The notes beneath the pieces are model-generated. The model did not search any database. It was not told where the DNA came from and worked only from the letters and a program-made list of their open reading frames with translations. From positions 1 to 17,288 of the forward strand of contig DASPUU010000049.1 in assembly GCA_035622755.1 (NCBI GenBank): a DNA stretch of 17,288 nucleotides, in the 5' to 3' direction. Positions 1 to 9,024 of this stretch are shown here, in pieces. The position numbers and the translations under genes were made by a program. The DNA is from JADGRA01 sp035622755 (GTDB taxonomy: Bacteria; Myxococcota; Myxococcia; Myxococcales; Myxococcaceae). Position 1 is the first letter of the stretch. Every line of letters begins with the position of its first letter.

Positions 1-1
1 C

Positions 2-2238
<2,237 letters not shown>

Positions 2239-2254
<16 letters not shown>

Positions 2255-4128
2255 GGCTCCGGCCGCGGGAGGTGGTGGAGCTCGGGGGCCACGCCGTCGG
2301 ACGCGCTCAGCTCGAGGGCTCCCCCCGGGGGAAGCCCGGCGGTGGGCAGCACGGCCCGGCCGCCCCGGAGCCCGAGCCCGAGCACCGTCCGGCGGTCACC
2401 GACGTGGGTCACCGCCAGCACCGGGGCGGCCAGGGCGTCCCACTCGACCCACACGCCGCCCTCCACCGCCGTGACCCGGGGGGCGAATCGCGGCGGGGGA
2501 AGAGCGGCCCGGGCCAGGCGTCCCCGCACCCGGGTCCCCTCGACGAGCGCGATGGCGCTCGGCGCGCCGACCGAGGCCGGCACCACCGCCGAGAAGCGGA
2601 GCCCGCCGGTGTCGGCGACCTCCGCCACGCGCGGCACCACCTCCACCGCGCCGGCCGCCGATTCCACGCGCACCCGCCAGCGCTGCCCGGGGTCGGCCGG
2701 CTCGGATGCCGCCGCCCGGACGCGCTGCACCGGTTGGAAGACCACCGTGCCGGCCGCCTCGAGGTGGCCGTGGACGAGGAAGCCGTCGGTCGCGCCGCCC
2801 AGGCGGGCCGCCAGCGCCGGAGCGGTGGCCTCGAGATGGACCTGCGCGCGACCGTAGCTGTAGTCGGACACCCAGGCCGGCGTGCAGTAGGACATGACGT
2901 CCAGGCTGGTGACCGGATTGACCAGCCGCTGGAAGACCAGGTCCCATCCCCAGACCCCGATCTCCGCGCCGGGGTAGGGATAGTTGGGATCCGGGTTGCT
3001 CGCCCCGCCGCAGGGGGCGTGGAGGAGGTTGAAGGTGTGGCCGAGCTCGTGGGTCAAGGCGCGCTCGCTGTCGTCGCGCCCGATGGCCGCCGGCTCCCCC
3101 ACCAGGCCCAGGCCGGCCAGTCCGGAGGTGTAGTCCACCTGGGCGTAGCCGTAGTACCAGTCGCTGCTCTGGTCGGCGGTGCGCAGACCGTCGATCTCGT
3201 CGAGCAGGGTCTGCCATCCGGTGACGTCCGCCGAATCGAGGACCCCACCGAAGGTGTAGGTCGCCCGGACGCGGCTGGTGATGGCCGCCAGCGGCCAGTG
3301 CCGCCACACGGTCGTGAACCACGGGTCGGGAAGGGTGCGCGGTTGCAGATCCTTCTGCACCACCGGCACCAGGGTGAGGGGGAGCACGGTGGCCGGTCCG
3401 ACCACCGGGTCGTAGGATCCGATGTTGTTCGTCTCGTCCGATTCCGCCACCGCATCGTCGGAGTCGATGCGCACGTCGACGTGCAGCCCGGGCTGCACCC
3501 AGTCCGGGGGAAGGACGGCGGTGAAGCTCTGGGTCACGTCCTCGGGCACCGGCGCCAGCGGGATCACCGGAGGTCCGGTCAGCTCGAGCGGGAGCGTGCC
3601 GCCATCCAGGGTGGCAACGCCTCGCACGGCGATGGGCCCGAGGCCGGCGTCGGTGGACACGACGTGGATGCGGAGCAGGGCGGGCTTCTGGCCGACCAGC
3701 CGCGGCGCAGCGCTGAACACCGTCTGTCCCCACTCCACCAGGGCGATGGACAGGTCGCCCGCGGCCGGCTCCACCACCACCTCGGCCCGGGCCCGGGCAG
3801 CGGCGCCGTCCTGGTCGGTCACGGTGAGCGCCGGCTCGAAGGTGCCCAGCTGGGCGTAGGTGTGTTGCCGGCTTCCGCCGGGCGGGCAGGGGGTGACCTC
3901 TTCCGGCGGCGCGCCGCCGCCGTAGTCGAGGAGGCAGTGCAGGACGGAGCCCGGCCCGGCGTCCACCAGCCAGGCGATGGACACCGCGAGCGGGGGGCCG
4001 CCGCGTCGCGGGCTGGCGGTGAGGGTGGCGGCCGGGGGCGGTGCGTCCACCTGCCCGTGGCAGGCGACGGCCAGGGCCAGCAATCCGAGCCGAAGCTGGG
4101 CGCCGGGCTTCGGGGAGGGCGCGTTCAC
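2239..4128 (-). CDS. Predicted secreted lipoprotein: PKD and CARDB-like regions plus metzincin-type zinc metalloprotease
   Basis: The 629-residue product starts at GTG (4128); I see no better in-frame start upstream and no Shine-Dalgarno. The N-terminus has basic residues (K7, R13), a short hydrophobic stretch and a cysteine at 23 (context LALAVAC). This suggests a lipoprotein, although the lipobox is imperfect because alanine sits at -3. Residues about 32-121 look like a PKD domain (HTYAQLGTFEPALTVTD). Residues about 126-245 look like a CARDB-type adhesion/Ig-like domain ending in ESDETNN. Residues about 250-440 carry HELGHTFNLLH (360-370), the HExxHxxxxxH zinc site of metzincins, and a Met-turn-like DVMSYC (410-415). 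C373 and C415 flank the site and could form a disulfide. The C-terminal 180 residues have no recognised domain. The likely role is an envelope-anchored or released protease; the substrate is unknown. It lies antiparallel between carB and greA and resembles M66-like peptidases, but I cannot place the subfamily. Confidence 0.85.
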
Positions 4129-4201
4129 CCCCGCACGGCCAGCAAGCCCCGGACCAGGCGCCGGACCGGCACCAGGGTGAACGTCTCTGCCCGTAGCGCA
4201 G

Positions 4202-4231
4202 CCCGGGCGGGGTGACTTCCCCCCGCCCGGG
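4202..4231. other. Perfect 11-bp GC inverted repeat (hairpin) between divergent genes
   Basis: The arms are CCCGGGCGGGG (4202-4212) and CCCCGCCCGGG (4221-4231) around an 8-nt loop. A second, smaller hairpin follows directly (GGGGG 4231-4235 with CCCCC 4241-4245). There is no T-tract on either strand, so it does not look like a classical intrinsic terminator. It lies between the start of the lipoprotein gene (4128) and the putative greA promoter (4260-4288). It could be in the lipoprotein leader, a protein-binding site, an insulator, or the remains of an older terminator. Confidence 0.6.
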
Positions 4232-4259
4232 GGGGAGGCTCCCCCTCGGTCCGCCGAAA

Positions 4260-4288
4260 TTGCCGCCGGCCGCCCGCTCTCCTATCTT
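4260..4288 (+). promoter_or_regulatory. Putative greA promoter giving a leaderless or near-leaderless mRNA
   Basis: TTGCCG (4260-4265) and TATCTT (4283-4288) are separated by exactly 17 bp and resemble housekeeping -35 and -10 boxes. The -10 ends only 9 nt before the GTG start of greA at 4298, so transcription would begin about 2-4 nt before the start codon. There is no Shine-Dalgarno in the gap. This is the best-formed promoter in the window; it is inferred from sequence only. Confidence 0.5.
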
Positions 4289-4297
4289 GCCCCGCCC

Positions 4298-4801
4298 GTG
4301 AGCAGCCCCATCCCCATCACCCCCGCCGGCCTGCGCCGGCTGAAGGCGGAGCTCAAGCAGCTCCAGACGGTGGAGCGCCTGCGCATCTCCCGGGAGATCG
4401 AGGTGGCGCGCGGCCACGGCGATCTCCGGGAGAATGCCGAGTATCACGCCGCCAAGGAGAAGCAGTCGCACATCGAGGGCCGGATCCTCGACCTCAACGA
4501 CTGGATCGCCCGGGCGGAGGTCATCGACGTGGCCAAGCTGGGTGGCGACCGCGTCGTCTTCGGGGCCACCGTGACGGTGGTCGACCAGGAAACGGAGAAG
4601 TCGGTCACCTACCGCATCGTCGGGGAGATCGAGGCGGACATCAAAAGGCGGCTGATCTCCGTCACCTCCCCGCTCGCCCGGGCGCTCATCGGCAAGCAGG
4701 TGGGCGACCTGGTCACCGTCCAGAGCCCGGGCGGGGGGCGAGAGGTGGAGATCGCCTCGGTGGAATTCGTCGAGCTCGGGGACGACGCTCCGGCGGAGTG
4801 A
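4298..4801 (+). CDS. greA: Transcription elongation factor GreA
   Basis: GreA binds the RNA polymerase secondary channel and stimulates cleavage of backtracked transcripts so that stalled complexes can resume. The 167-residue product matches the family in length (about 158-165). Residues about 1-78 form the antiparallel coiled-coil, with the diagnostic GDLRENAEYHAA tip at 41-52; D42 and E45 are the acidic residues expected to position the catalytic magnesium. Residues about 85-162 form the FKBP-like domain (VFGATVTVVD, YRIVGEIEAD, SPLARALIGK, SPGG). The GTG start gives the usual short lead-in before the IPITPAG strand, so a later start is unlikely. No Shine-Dalgarno is seen; the start lies 9 nt after a TATCTT box. 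RecG follows 55 nt downstream. The last residues (DDAPAE) form a short acidic tail. GreA is favoured over GreB by the overall sequence. Confidence 0.97.
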   Translation: MSSPIPITPAGLRRLKAELKQLQTVERLRISREIEVARGHGDLRENAEYHAAKEKQSHIEGRILDLNDWIARAEVIDVAKLGGDRVVFGATVTVVDQETEKSVTYRIVGEIEADIKRRLISVTSPLARALIGKQVGDLVTVQSPGGGREVEIASVEFVELGDDAPAE

Positions 4802-4834
4802 CGTCCGGTGACTTCCGGGGTGGGCGCCGTCCGC

Positions 4835-4840
4835 TAGGCT
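4835..4840 (+). promoter_or_regulatory. Putative -10 element of recG (TAGGCT)
   Basis: TAGGCT ends 16 nt before the recG ATG at 4857 and is followed directly by CCCGCCCG. No clear -35 is seen at the expected distance, and there is no Shine-Dalgarno before the start. It is supported mainly because similar TAnnnT boxes recur at the same place before other genes of this cluster. Confidence 0.4.
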
Positions 4841-4856
4841 CCCGCCCGCTCGTCCC

Positions 4857-7361
4857 ATGGACCGTGCACACCTGGATCGATTGTCGGCCCCCCTGCGCTT
4901 CCTGGCGCAGCACGATTTTCGCGCCCTGGGACGTGTGCGCGGGCTGGCCGGCCTGCTCGAGGCGTCGCTGGCCGAGGCTCGATCCGCCGGCGCCCCGGCC
5001 GACGAGGTTCGACTCCTCGGCGAGGCATTGACCGCCAGCCGCGGCCAGTCGCTCGATGCGCAGGCGGCCGCGCTGCGCCGGCTGGCCGAGCGCCTGCAGC
5101 CCGACCGCGGACCGGTGCGGCGGCCGGCTCCGGCCTCGCCGGCTCCGCCGCGCACGTCCCCGGCGCCGGGCGGCCGCCGGACGAGGAAGAGGCGCGGAGG
5201 CGCCGAGGCGGCTCCGCCTCCGGAGGCGCCGCTCGAGCCGCGGACGCTCTCCATCGCCCCCCGGGAAGGTCCGCTGGCCGCACCGCTGCGGCGCTCCGGC
5301 CTGCGCCTCAATCCACGCCTCCTCGCGGCGCTGGAGAAGAAGGGTCTCGGCCGTGTCGGGGACCTCCTCTTCCTCCTCCCCCGCGCCTACGAGGACCGGC
5401 GCCGGCTCTCCACGCTGCGCGAGCTCCGTCCCGGTGAGCGGGGGGTGACGGTGGGAACGGTGCGAGCCGCCGGGGAGGTGACGCTCCGTCCCGGCCGTCG
5501 GGTATTCCGGGCCGTGCTCTCCGATGCCACCGGGAGCATCGCTTTGACCTACTTCCAGACCGGACCATGGATGAAGGCCCGGTTCCCCCTCGGCAGCCGG
5601 CTCATCGTCTCGGGAGAGCTGAGGGCCTCGGCTGCCGGGCGGGAGATGGTCCATCCCGAGGTCGAGCCGATCGACGAGACGCCCGGGCCGAGCATCCACT
5701 TCGGGCGCATCGTCCCCCTTTATCCGGGGTTCGAGCGCCACGAGCAGAGGCAGATCCGCACTCTGGTGCACCGCATCTGCGGCGCAGCGCTGGCGGCGGT
5801 CGGAGATCCCCTGCCGGACGGGCTGCGCCGGCGGCTGGGCCTGCTTCCGCTGGGGGCCGCCCTGGAACGGCTGCACGCGCCCCTGGACACCGACGACCTG
5901 GCCGACCTCGGCGAGCACCGGAGCCCGGCCCACCGCCGGCTCGCCTTCGACGAGCTCTTCTTCCTCCACCTCGGCCTCGCCCTGCGGCGGCAGGGGGTCA
6001 AGACCAGCCCCGGTATCCGCTTCCACGTCGACCCGGCGCGGCTGGCGCGGGCCCGGGCGCTCCTGCCCTTCCGGCCGACCGGGGCGCAGGAGCGCGTGCT
6101 CGGGGAGATCGCCCGTGACATGGCCCGGCCGGAGCCCATGCACCGCCTCCTCCAGGGCGACGTGGGCTCGGGCAAGACCGCGGTGGCGGCGATGGCCGCG
6201 GCCCTGGCCGTCCAGGACGGCTGGCAGGTGGCGCTGATGGCGCCCACGGAGCTCCTCGCCGCCCAGCACCACCGGACGCTGGAGCGGCTCCTCCGCCCGC
6301 TGGGGGTCGAGGTGGCGCTGGTGACCGGCGCCGGGGTCGCCCGGGAGCGGCGGCGCGCCCGGGGCGAGGTGGCCGCGGGCCGCGCCCAGGTGGCGGTGGG
6401 GACCCAGGCGCTCATCCAGGAGTCGGCCGCCTTCCAGCGGCTGGGGCTCGTCCTCATCGACGAGCAGCACCGGTTCGGCGTTCTCCAGCGCCACGCGCTC
6501 GCCGCCAAGGGGCGGCGGCCAGACGTGCTGGTGATGACCGCCACGCCCATTCCCCGCACCCTGGCCATGACCCTCTACGGAGACCTCGACCTCAGCGTGC
6601 TCGACGAGCTGCCGCCGGGGCGCACGCCCATCACCACCCGCGTCCTCCCTCCCCGGCAGCGCACGCGCGCCTGGGCCGCGCTGGAATCGGAGATCGGGCG
6701 CGGCCGCCAGGGGTACGTGCTGTTCCCGCTGGTGGAGGCCTCCGAGAAGATGGACCTCCAGGACGCCACCCGGGGCGCGGAGGAGCTCCAGGCCGCCTTC
6801 CCGACATGGACCGTCCGGCTTCTCCACGGCCGGATGCCGGCGGCGGAGAAGGACCAGGCGATGGAGGCGTTCCGCCGCGGCGAGGTCCAGGTCCTGGTCT
6901 GCACCACCGTGGTCGAGGTCGGCGTCGACGTCCCGAACGCGACGGTGATGGTGGTGGAGTCGGCCGAGCGCTTCGGGCTCTCGCAGCTTCACCAGCTCCG
7001 CGGGCGCGTGGGCCGGGGGACGGAGCCCGGCCACTGCTTCCTCGTCGCCTCGGCGATGGGCGGCCCCGAGGCCCGCGCCCGGCTGGAGGTGCTCGAGGAG
7101 ACGTCCGACGGATTCCGGGTCGCCGAGCGAGATCTCGAGCTGCGGGGGCCGGGCGAGTTCCTCGGCACCCGGCAGAGCGGCGTTCCGGAGCTGGCCGTGG
7201 CCAACCTGGCGCGCGACCAGGCCCTCTCCGCCGTCGCCGGCGAGGAGGCGCGGGCCATCGCCGAGGCCGACCCCCACCTGGCCCGGGCCGAGCACGCGCC
7301 CCTGGTGCGGGCCCTGGAGGAGCGCTGGGAGGGCCGGCTCGCCCTCGCCTCGGTGGGCTAG
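4857..7361 (+). CDS. recG: ATP-dependent DNA helicase RecG, with N-terminal extension
   Basis: RecG is a superfamily 2 double-strand DNA translocase that remodels stalled replication forks, R-loops and recombination intermediates. At 834 residues it is about 140 longer than E. coli RecG. Residues 1-82 look helical and are followed by a Pro/Arg/Ala-rich low-complexity linker (about 83-130). The wedge/OB region follows (about 141-275, including LLFLLPRAYEDRRRL), then the helicase core. Core motifs are Walker A GDVGSGKT (434-441), DEQHRFG (535-541, the RecG form of DEAD), TATPIPRT (561-568), HGRMPAAEKD (657-666), and motif VI QLRGRVGRG (713-721). The C-terminal part contains the usual ELRGPGEFLGTRQSG (761-775). 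All catalytic motifs are intact. The extension resembles in position the helical N-terminal domain known from Thermotoga RecG. The stop is followed by a 42-nt gap to the zinc-ribbon gene. Confidence 0.98.
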   Translation: MDRAHLDRLSAPLRFLAQHDFRALGRVRGLAGLLEASLAEARSAGAPADEVRLLGEALTASRGQSLDAQAAALRRLAERLQPDRGPVRRPAPASPAPPRTSPAPGGRRTRKRRGGAEAAPPPEAPLEPRTLSIAPREGPLAAPLRRSGLRLNPRLLAALEKKGLGRVGDLLFLLPRAYEDRRRLSTLRELRPGERGVTVGTVRAAGEVTLRPGRRVFRAVLSDATGSIALTYFQTGPWMKARFPLGSRLIVSGELRASAAGREMVHPEVEPIDETPGPSIHFGRIVPLYPGFERHEQRQIRTLVHRICGAALAAVGDPLPDGLRRRLGLLPLGAALERLHAPLDTDDLADLGEHRSPAHRRLAFDELFFLHLGLALRRQGVKTSPGIRFHVDPARLARARALLPFRPTGAQERVLGEIARDMARPEPMHRLLQGDVGSGKTAVAAMAAALAVQDGWQVALMAPTELLAAQHHRTLERLLRPLGVEVALVTGAGVARERRRARGEVAAGRAQVAVGTQALIQESAAFQRLGLVLIDEQHRFGVLQRHALAAKGRRPDVLVMTATPIPRTLAMTLYGDLDLSVLDELPPGRTPITTRVLPPRQRTRAWAALESEIGRGRQGYVLFPLVEASEKMDLQDATRGAEELQAAFPTWTVRLLHGRMPAAEKDQAMEAFRRGEVQVLVCTTVVEVGVDVPNATVMVVESAERFGLSQLHQLRGRVGRGTEPGHCFLVASAMGGPEARARLEVLEETSDGFRVAERDLELRGPGEFLGTRQSGVPELAVANLARDQALSAVAGEEARAIAEADPHLARAEHAPLVRALEERWEGRLALASVG

Positions 7362-7387
7362 AGGCGCGCCCCTGGCGCCGGTGCGGG

Positions 7388-7393
7388 TAGACT
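7388..7393 (+). promoter_or_regulatory. Putative -10 element (TAGACT) of the zinc-ribbon gene
   Basis: TAGACT lies in the 42-nt gap after recG and ends 10 nt before the ATG at 7404. There is no recognisable -35 and no Shine-Dalgarno. If it is used, the mRNA would have a leader of only a few nucleotides. Support comes from the recurrence of the pattern across the cluster. Confidence 0.4.
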
Positions 7394-7403
7394 CGACCGG
7401 ACG

Positions 7404-7961
7404 ATGCGCGTCTGCCCCGTGTGCGAGTCGCCGGTCGCTGCCTGGGAGTGCGAGGTGTGCGGCCACCTCCTCGGCCGGCCCCCGGAGCGGGAAGGCCCGG
7501 TGGGACCGATGCCCGACCTCGAGGTCCACCCCTCCCCGGTCCCGCTGCCCGCCGTCCCGCCGCTCTCCGAGCTCGAGCCCACCCGGCTCGCGCCGGTGCC
7601 GACGCTGCAAGCCCCCCGGGACGCCGACTGGGAGCCGGGCGCCGCCCAGCCGACGCCCGAGGTCCGCGCGGGAGGGCTCCCCGACCTCGACTCGGGCCGG
7701 GAACCTCCGTCGGCGGAGCGAACGCCCGTGCCCGCCGGTCCCATCACCTGCCGGTACTGCCGCAACGTGCAGGCCGTGGGGATGTTCTGCGACCGCTGCG
7801 GGATGCACCTCCCCCGCGCCCTTGGCCCCGAGGCGGCGACGGTGGAATCGGCCGCGGAGGACCCGGCCGAGGAGCTGGTGCGGTGCGGCCGCTGCGGCGA
7901 GCGCACCTATCCCGGCGCGCGCTGCGGGAGCTGCGGCTCGGTGCTCGCCGCCCCGAGCTGA
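7404..7961 (+). CDS. Uncharacterised protein with three zinc ribbons
   Basis: I do not recognise the family. The 185-residue product has three separate CxxC...CxxC modules: C4/C7 with C16/C19, C116/C119 with C129/C132, and C161/C164 with C174/C177. Each has the spacing of a rubredoxin-like or zinc-ribbon knuckle. Between the first two is a long Pro/Glu-rich, probably disordered linker (about 24-112). There is no signal peptide, membrane segment or enzymatic motif. Such proteins usually serve as nucleic-acid or protein interaction adaptors, but the sequence alone does not show which. Coding status is supported by the periodic cysteine pairs, by the ATG start 10 nt after a TAGACT box, and by the tight position between recG and a small membrane-protein gene that begins 59 nt after its stop. 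Opposite-strand frames here lack recognisable motifs. Confidence 0.82.
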   Translation: MRVCPVCESPVAAWECEVCGHLLGRPPEREGPVGPMPDLEVHPSPVPLPAVPPLSELEPTRLAPVPTLQAPRDADWEPGAAQPTPEVRAGGLPDLDSGREPPSAERTPVPAGPITCRYCRNVQAVGMFCDRCGMHLPRALGPEAATVESAAEDPAEELVRCGRCGERTYPGARCGSCGSVLAAPS

Positions 7962-8003
7962 TCTCCCGGGCGGAAGCGATCCCCACCGCCCCCGGGCCTG
8001 GGG

Positions 8004-8009
8004 TAGGGT
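8004..8009 (+). promoter_or_regulatory. Putative -10 element (TAGGGT) of the small membrane-protein gene
   Basis: TAGGGT ends 11 nt before the GTG start at 8021 and is followed by GCCCGCCCG, nearly the same context as the TAGGCT box of recG. No -35 or Shine-Dalgarno is apparent. The leader would be about 5 nt or less. Confidence 0.4.
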
Positions 8010-8020
8010 GCCCGCCCGCC

Positions 8021-8383
8021 GTGGCTCCCCCCGACTCCCCCGAGCTCGCCGTCGCCACCGGCGAGCGAGAACGCGAGCTGGCGCGCCTTCGCGCCGAGCT
8101 CGCCTCGCGCAAGAGCACCGTCCATTTCGCCCACACCGGCGTGGCGCTGGTGACGGCGTTCATCTTCACCGGCGCGGCGGCCAAGCTGTTCTGGGACTCC
8201 ATCCGCTTCCCGCGCCTCGGCCTGGCCGCGGTCCTCGCCGCCGCCGCTCTGGTGGCCTATGCCGGCATCCGCTACCGGCGGGGGAAGCGCGAGCTCGAGC
8301 GCGAGCTGGCGCTCTACGAATCCCTCCAGCACGTCCGCCAGGCGCTCCGCCTCGACGACCCGGCGTCGCTGCTCCCGCGATGA
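8021..8383 (+). CDS. Small uncharacterised membrane protein with two transmembrane segments
   Basis: I do not recognise the family. The 120-residue product starts at GTG 8021. The frame is open further upstream, but that part overlaps the zinc-ribbon gene and has no protein-like character. Residues about 12-32 are charged and helical (EREREL, ARLRAELASRK). Residues about 36-58 form a hydrophobic segment containing TAFIFTGAAAKLFW. Residues about 66-84 form a second one (LGLAAVLAAAALVAYAGI). Residues 85-110 are again charged (RRGKRELERELALYESLQHVRQ) and could form a coiled coil. The layout suggests an inner-membrane hairpin with both helical ends in the cytoplasm. The stop overlaps the tmk start (ATGA at 8380-8383), so the two are probably translationally coupled. 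No function can be assigned. Confidence 0.78.
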   Translation: MAPPDSPELAVATGERERELARLRAELASRKSTVHFAHTGVALVTAFIFTGAAAKLFWDSIRFPRLGLAAVLAAAALVAYAGIRYRRGKRELERELALYESLQHVRQALRLDDPASLLPR

Positions 8384-9021
8384 GCCGACGCGGCCGTCTG
8401 GTCGTGCTCGAGGGCCTGGACGGGGCCGGGACCACCACCCAGGCGGCGCACCTGGCCGCGCGCCTCAGGCGGGACGGGCACCCGGTGGTGCTCACCCGCG
8501 AGCCCTCCGACGGACCGGTCGGCCGGCTCCTCCGCCGGGCGCTGCGCGGCGGCCGCTCGCCGTCCGACGCCGCCCTGGCGCTCCTCTTCGCCGCCGACCG
8601 GCTCGACCACGTGGCGTCGCTCATCGAGCCCGGGCTGGCCCGGGGAGCGGTGGTGGTCAGCGACCGCTACCTCCTCAGCTCCCTGGCCTACCAGGGGCCG
8701 GTGGTCGGCCGCGCCTGGGTGGAGGCCCTCAACGCCCGGGCGCCGGCCCCGGACCTGACGCTCCTCCTCGAGGTGCGCCCGGCCGTCGCCGCCGCGCGGC
8801 GGAGGAAGCGTGGGGGACGCCGGGAGCGCTTCGACGACGCCGGCACGCAGGCGGCCGTGGCCCGCGCCTACCGGGAGGCGGCGGCGCGGCATGCCCGGGG
8901 GCACCACCTGCGCACCATCGACGGCGAGCGGCCCATCGAGGAGGTGGCGGCTGACGTCGAGGCTGCGGTCCGGGCCCTGCTCGCCCGCCGGGCTCCCCGG
9001 AGGCGTCCCCGGGTGGGCTAG
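8380..9021 (+). CDS. tmk: Thymidylate kinase (dTMP kinase) with a P-loop lysine replaced by threonine
   Basis: Tmk phosphorylates dTMP to dTDP with ATP, an essential step toward dTTP. The 213-residue product matches the family length. The ATG at 8380 gives the usual short lead into the first strand (LVVLEGLDGAG); the frame is open far upstream, but only as a shadow. Recognisable parts are the P-loop (11-21), TREPSDGPVG (39-48), DRYLLSSLAYQGP (95-107), and an arginine-rich LID region (about 140-151, ending RERFDD). The P-loop reads GLDGAGTTT, so the Walker A lysine expected at position 18 is threonine. The only lysine in the protein is K143, in the LID. The other motifs are intact and the gene is not broken, so it is probably a functional variant lineage rather than a pseudogene. 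Its start overlaps the membrane-protein gene by 4 nt, and the CinA-like gene follows 17 nt after its stop. Confidence 0.93.
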   Translation: MSRRGRLVVLEGLDGAGTTTQAAHLAARLRRDGHPVVLTREPSDGPVGRLLRRALRGGRSPSDAALALLFAADRLDHVASLIEPGLARGAVVVSDRYLLSSLAYQGPVVGRAWVEALNARAPAPDLTLLLEVRPAVAAARRRKRGGRRERFDDAGTQAAVARAYREAAARHARGHHLRTIDGERPIEEVAADVEAAVRALLARRAPRRRPRVG

Positions 9022-9024
9022 GCT
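9019..9024 (+). promoter_or_regulatory. Putative -10 element (TAGGCT) of the CinA-like gene, overlapping the tmk stop
   Basis: TAGGCT includes the TAG stop codon of tmk and ends 14 nt before the ATG at 9039. It is identical to the hexamer before recG. No -35 is recognisable. The gap lacks a Shine-Dalgarno. Confidence 0.35.

Noticed and set aside
2396..5311. Minus-strand open frame of about 970 codons across the protease, greA and early recG
   Set aside because: It overlaps two well-supported plus-strand genes and the protease gene in another frame, and its composition is Arg/Gly-rich low complexity.
7350..7361. Identical GGTGGGCTAG at the ends of recG and tmk
   Set aside because: Both genes simply end in Val-Gly-stop with the preferred codons; ten shared bases need no further explanation.
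4713..7808. Long minus-strand open frame opposite greA, recG and the zinc-ribbon gene
   Set aside because: The plus-strand frames carry complete helicase and zinc-ribbon motifs; the antisense frame has no recognisable motif and spans several real genes.
7421..8020. Upstream extension of the small membrane-protein frame
   Set aside because: It lies out of frame over the zinc-ribbon gene and is Arg/Pro/Gly-rich; protein-like sequence begins at GTG 8021.
7381..8379. Upstream extension of the tmk frame
   Set aside because: The frame is open but overlaps two other genes and is Pro/Arg/Ser-rich; Tmk homology begins at the ATG at 8380.
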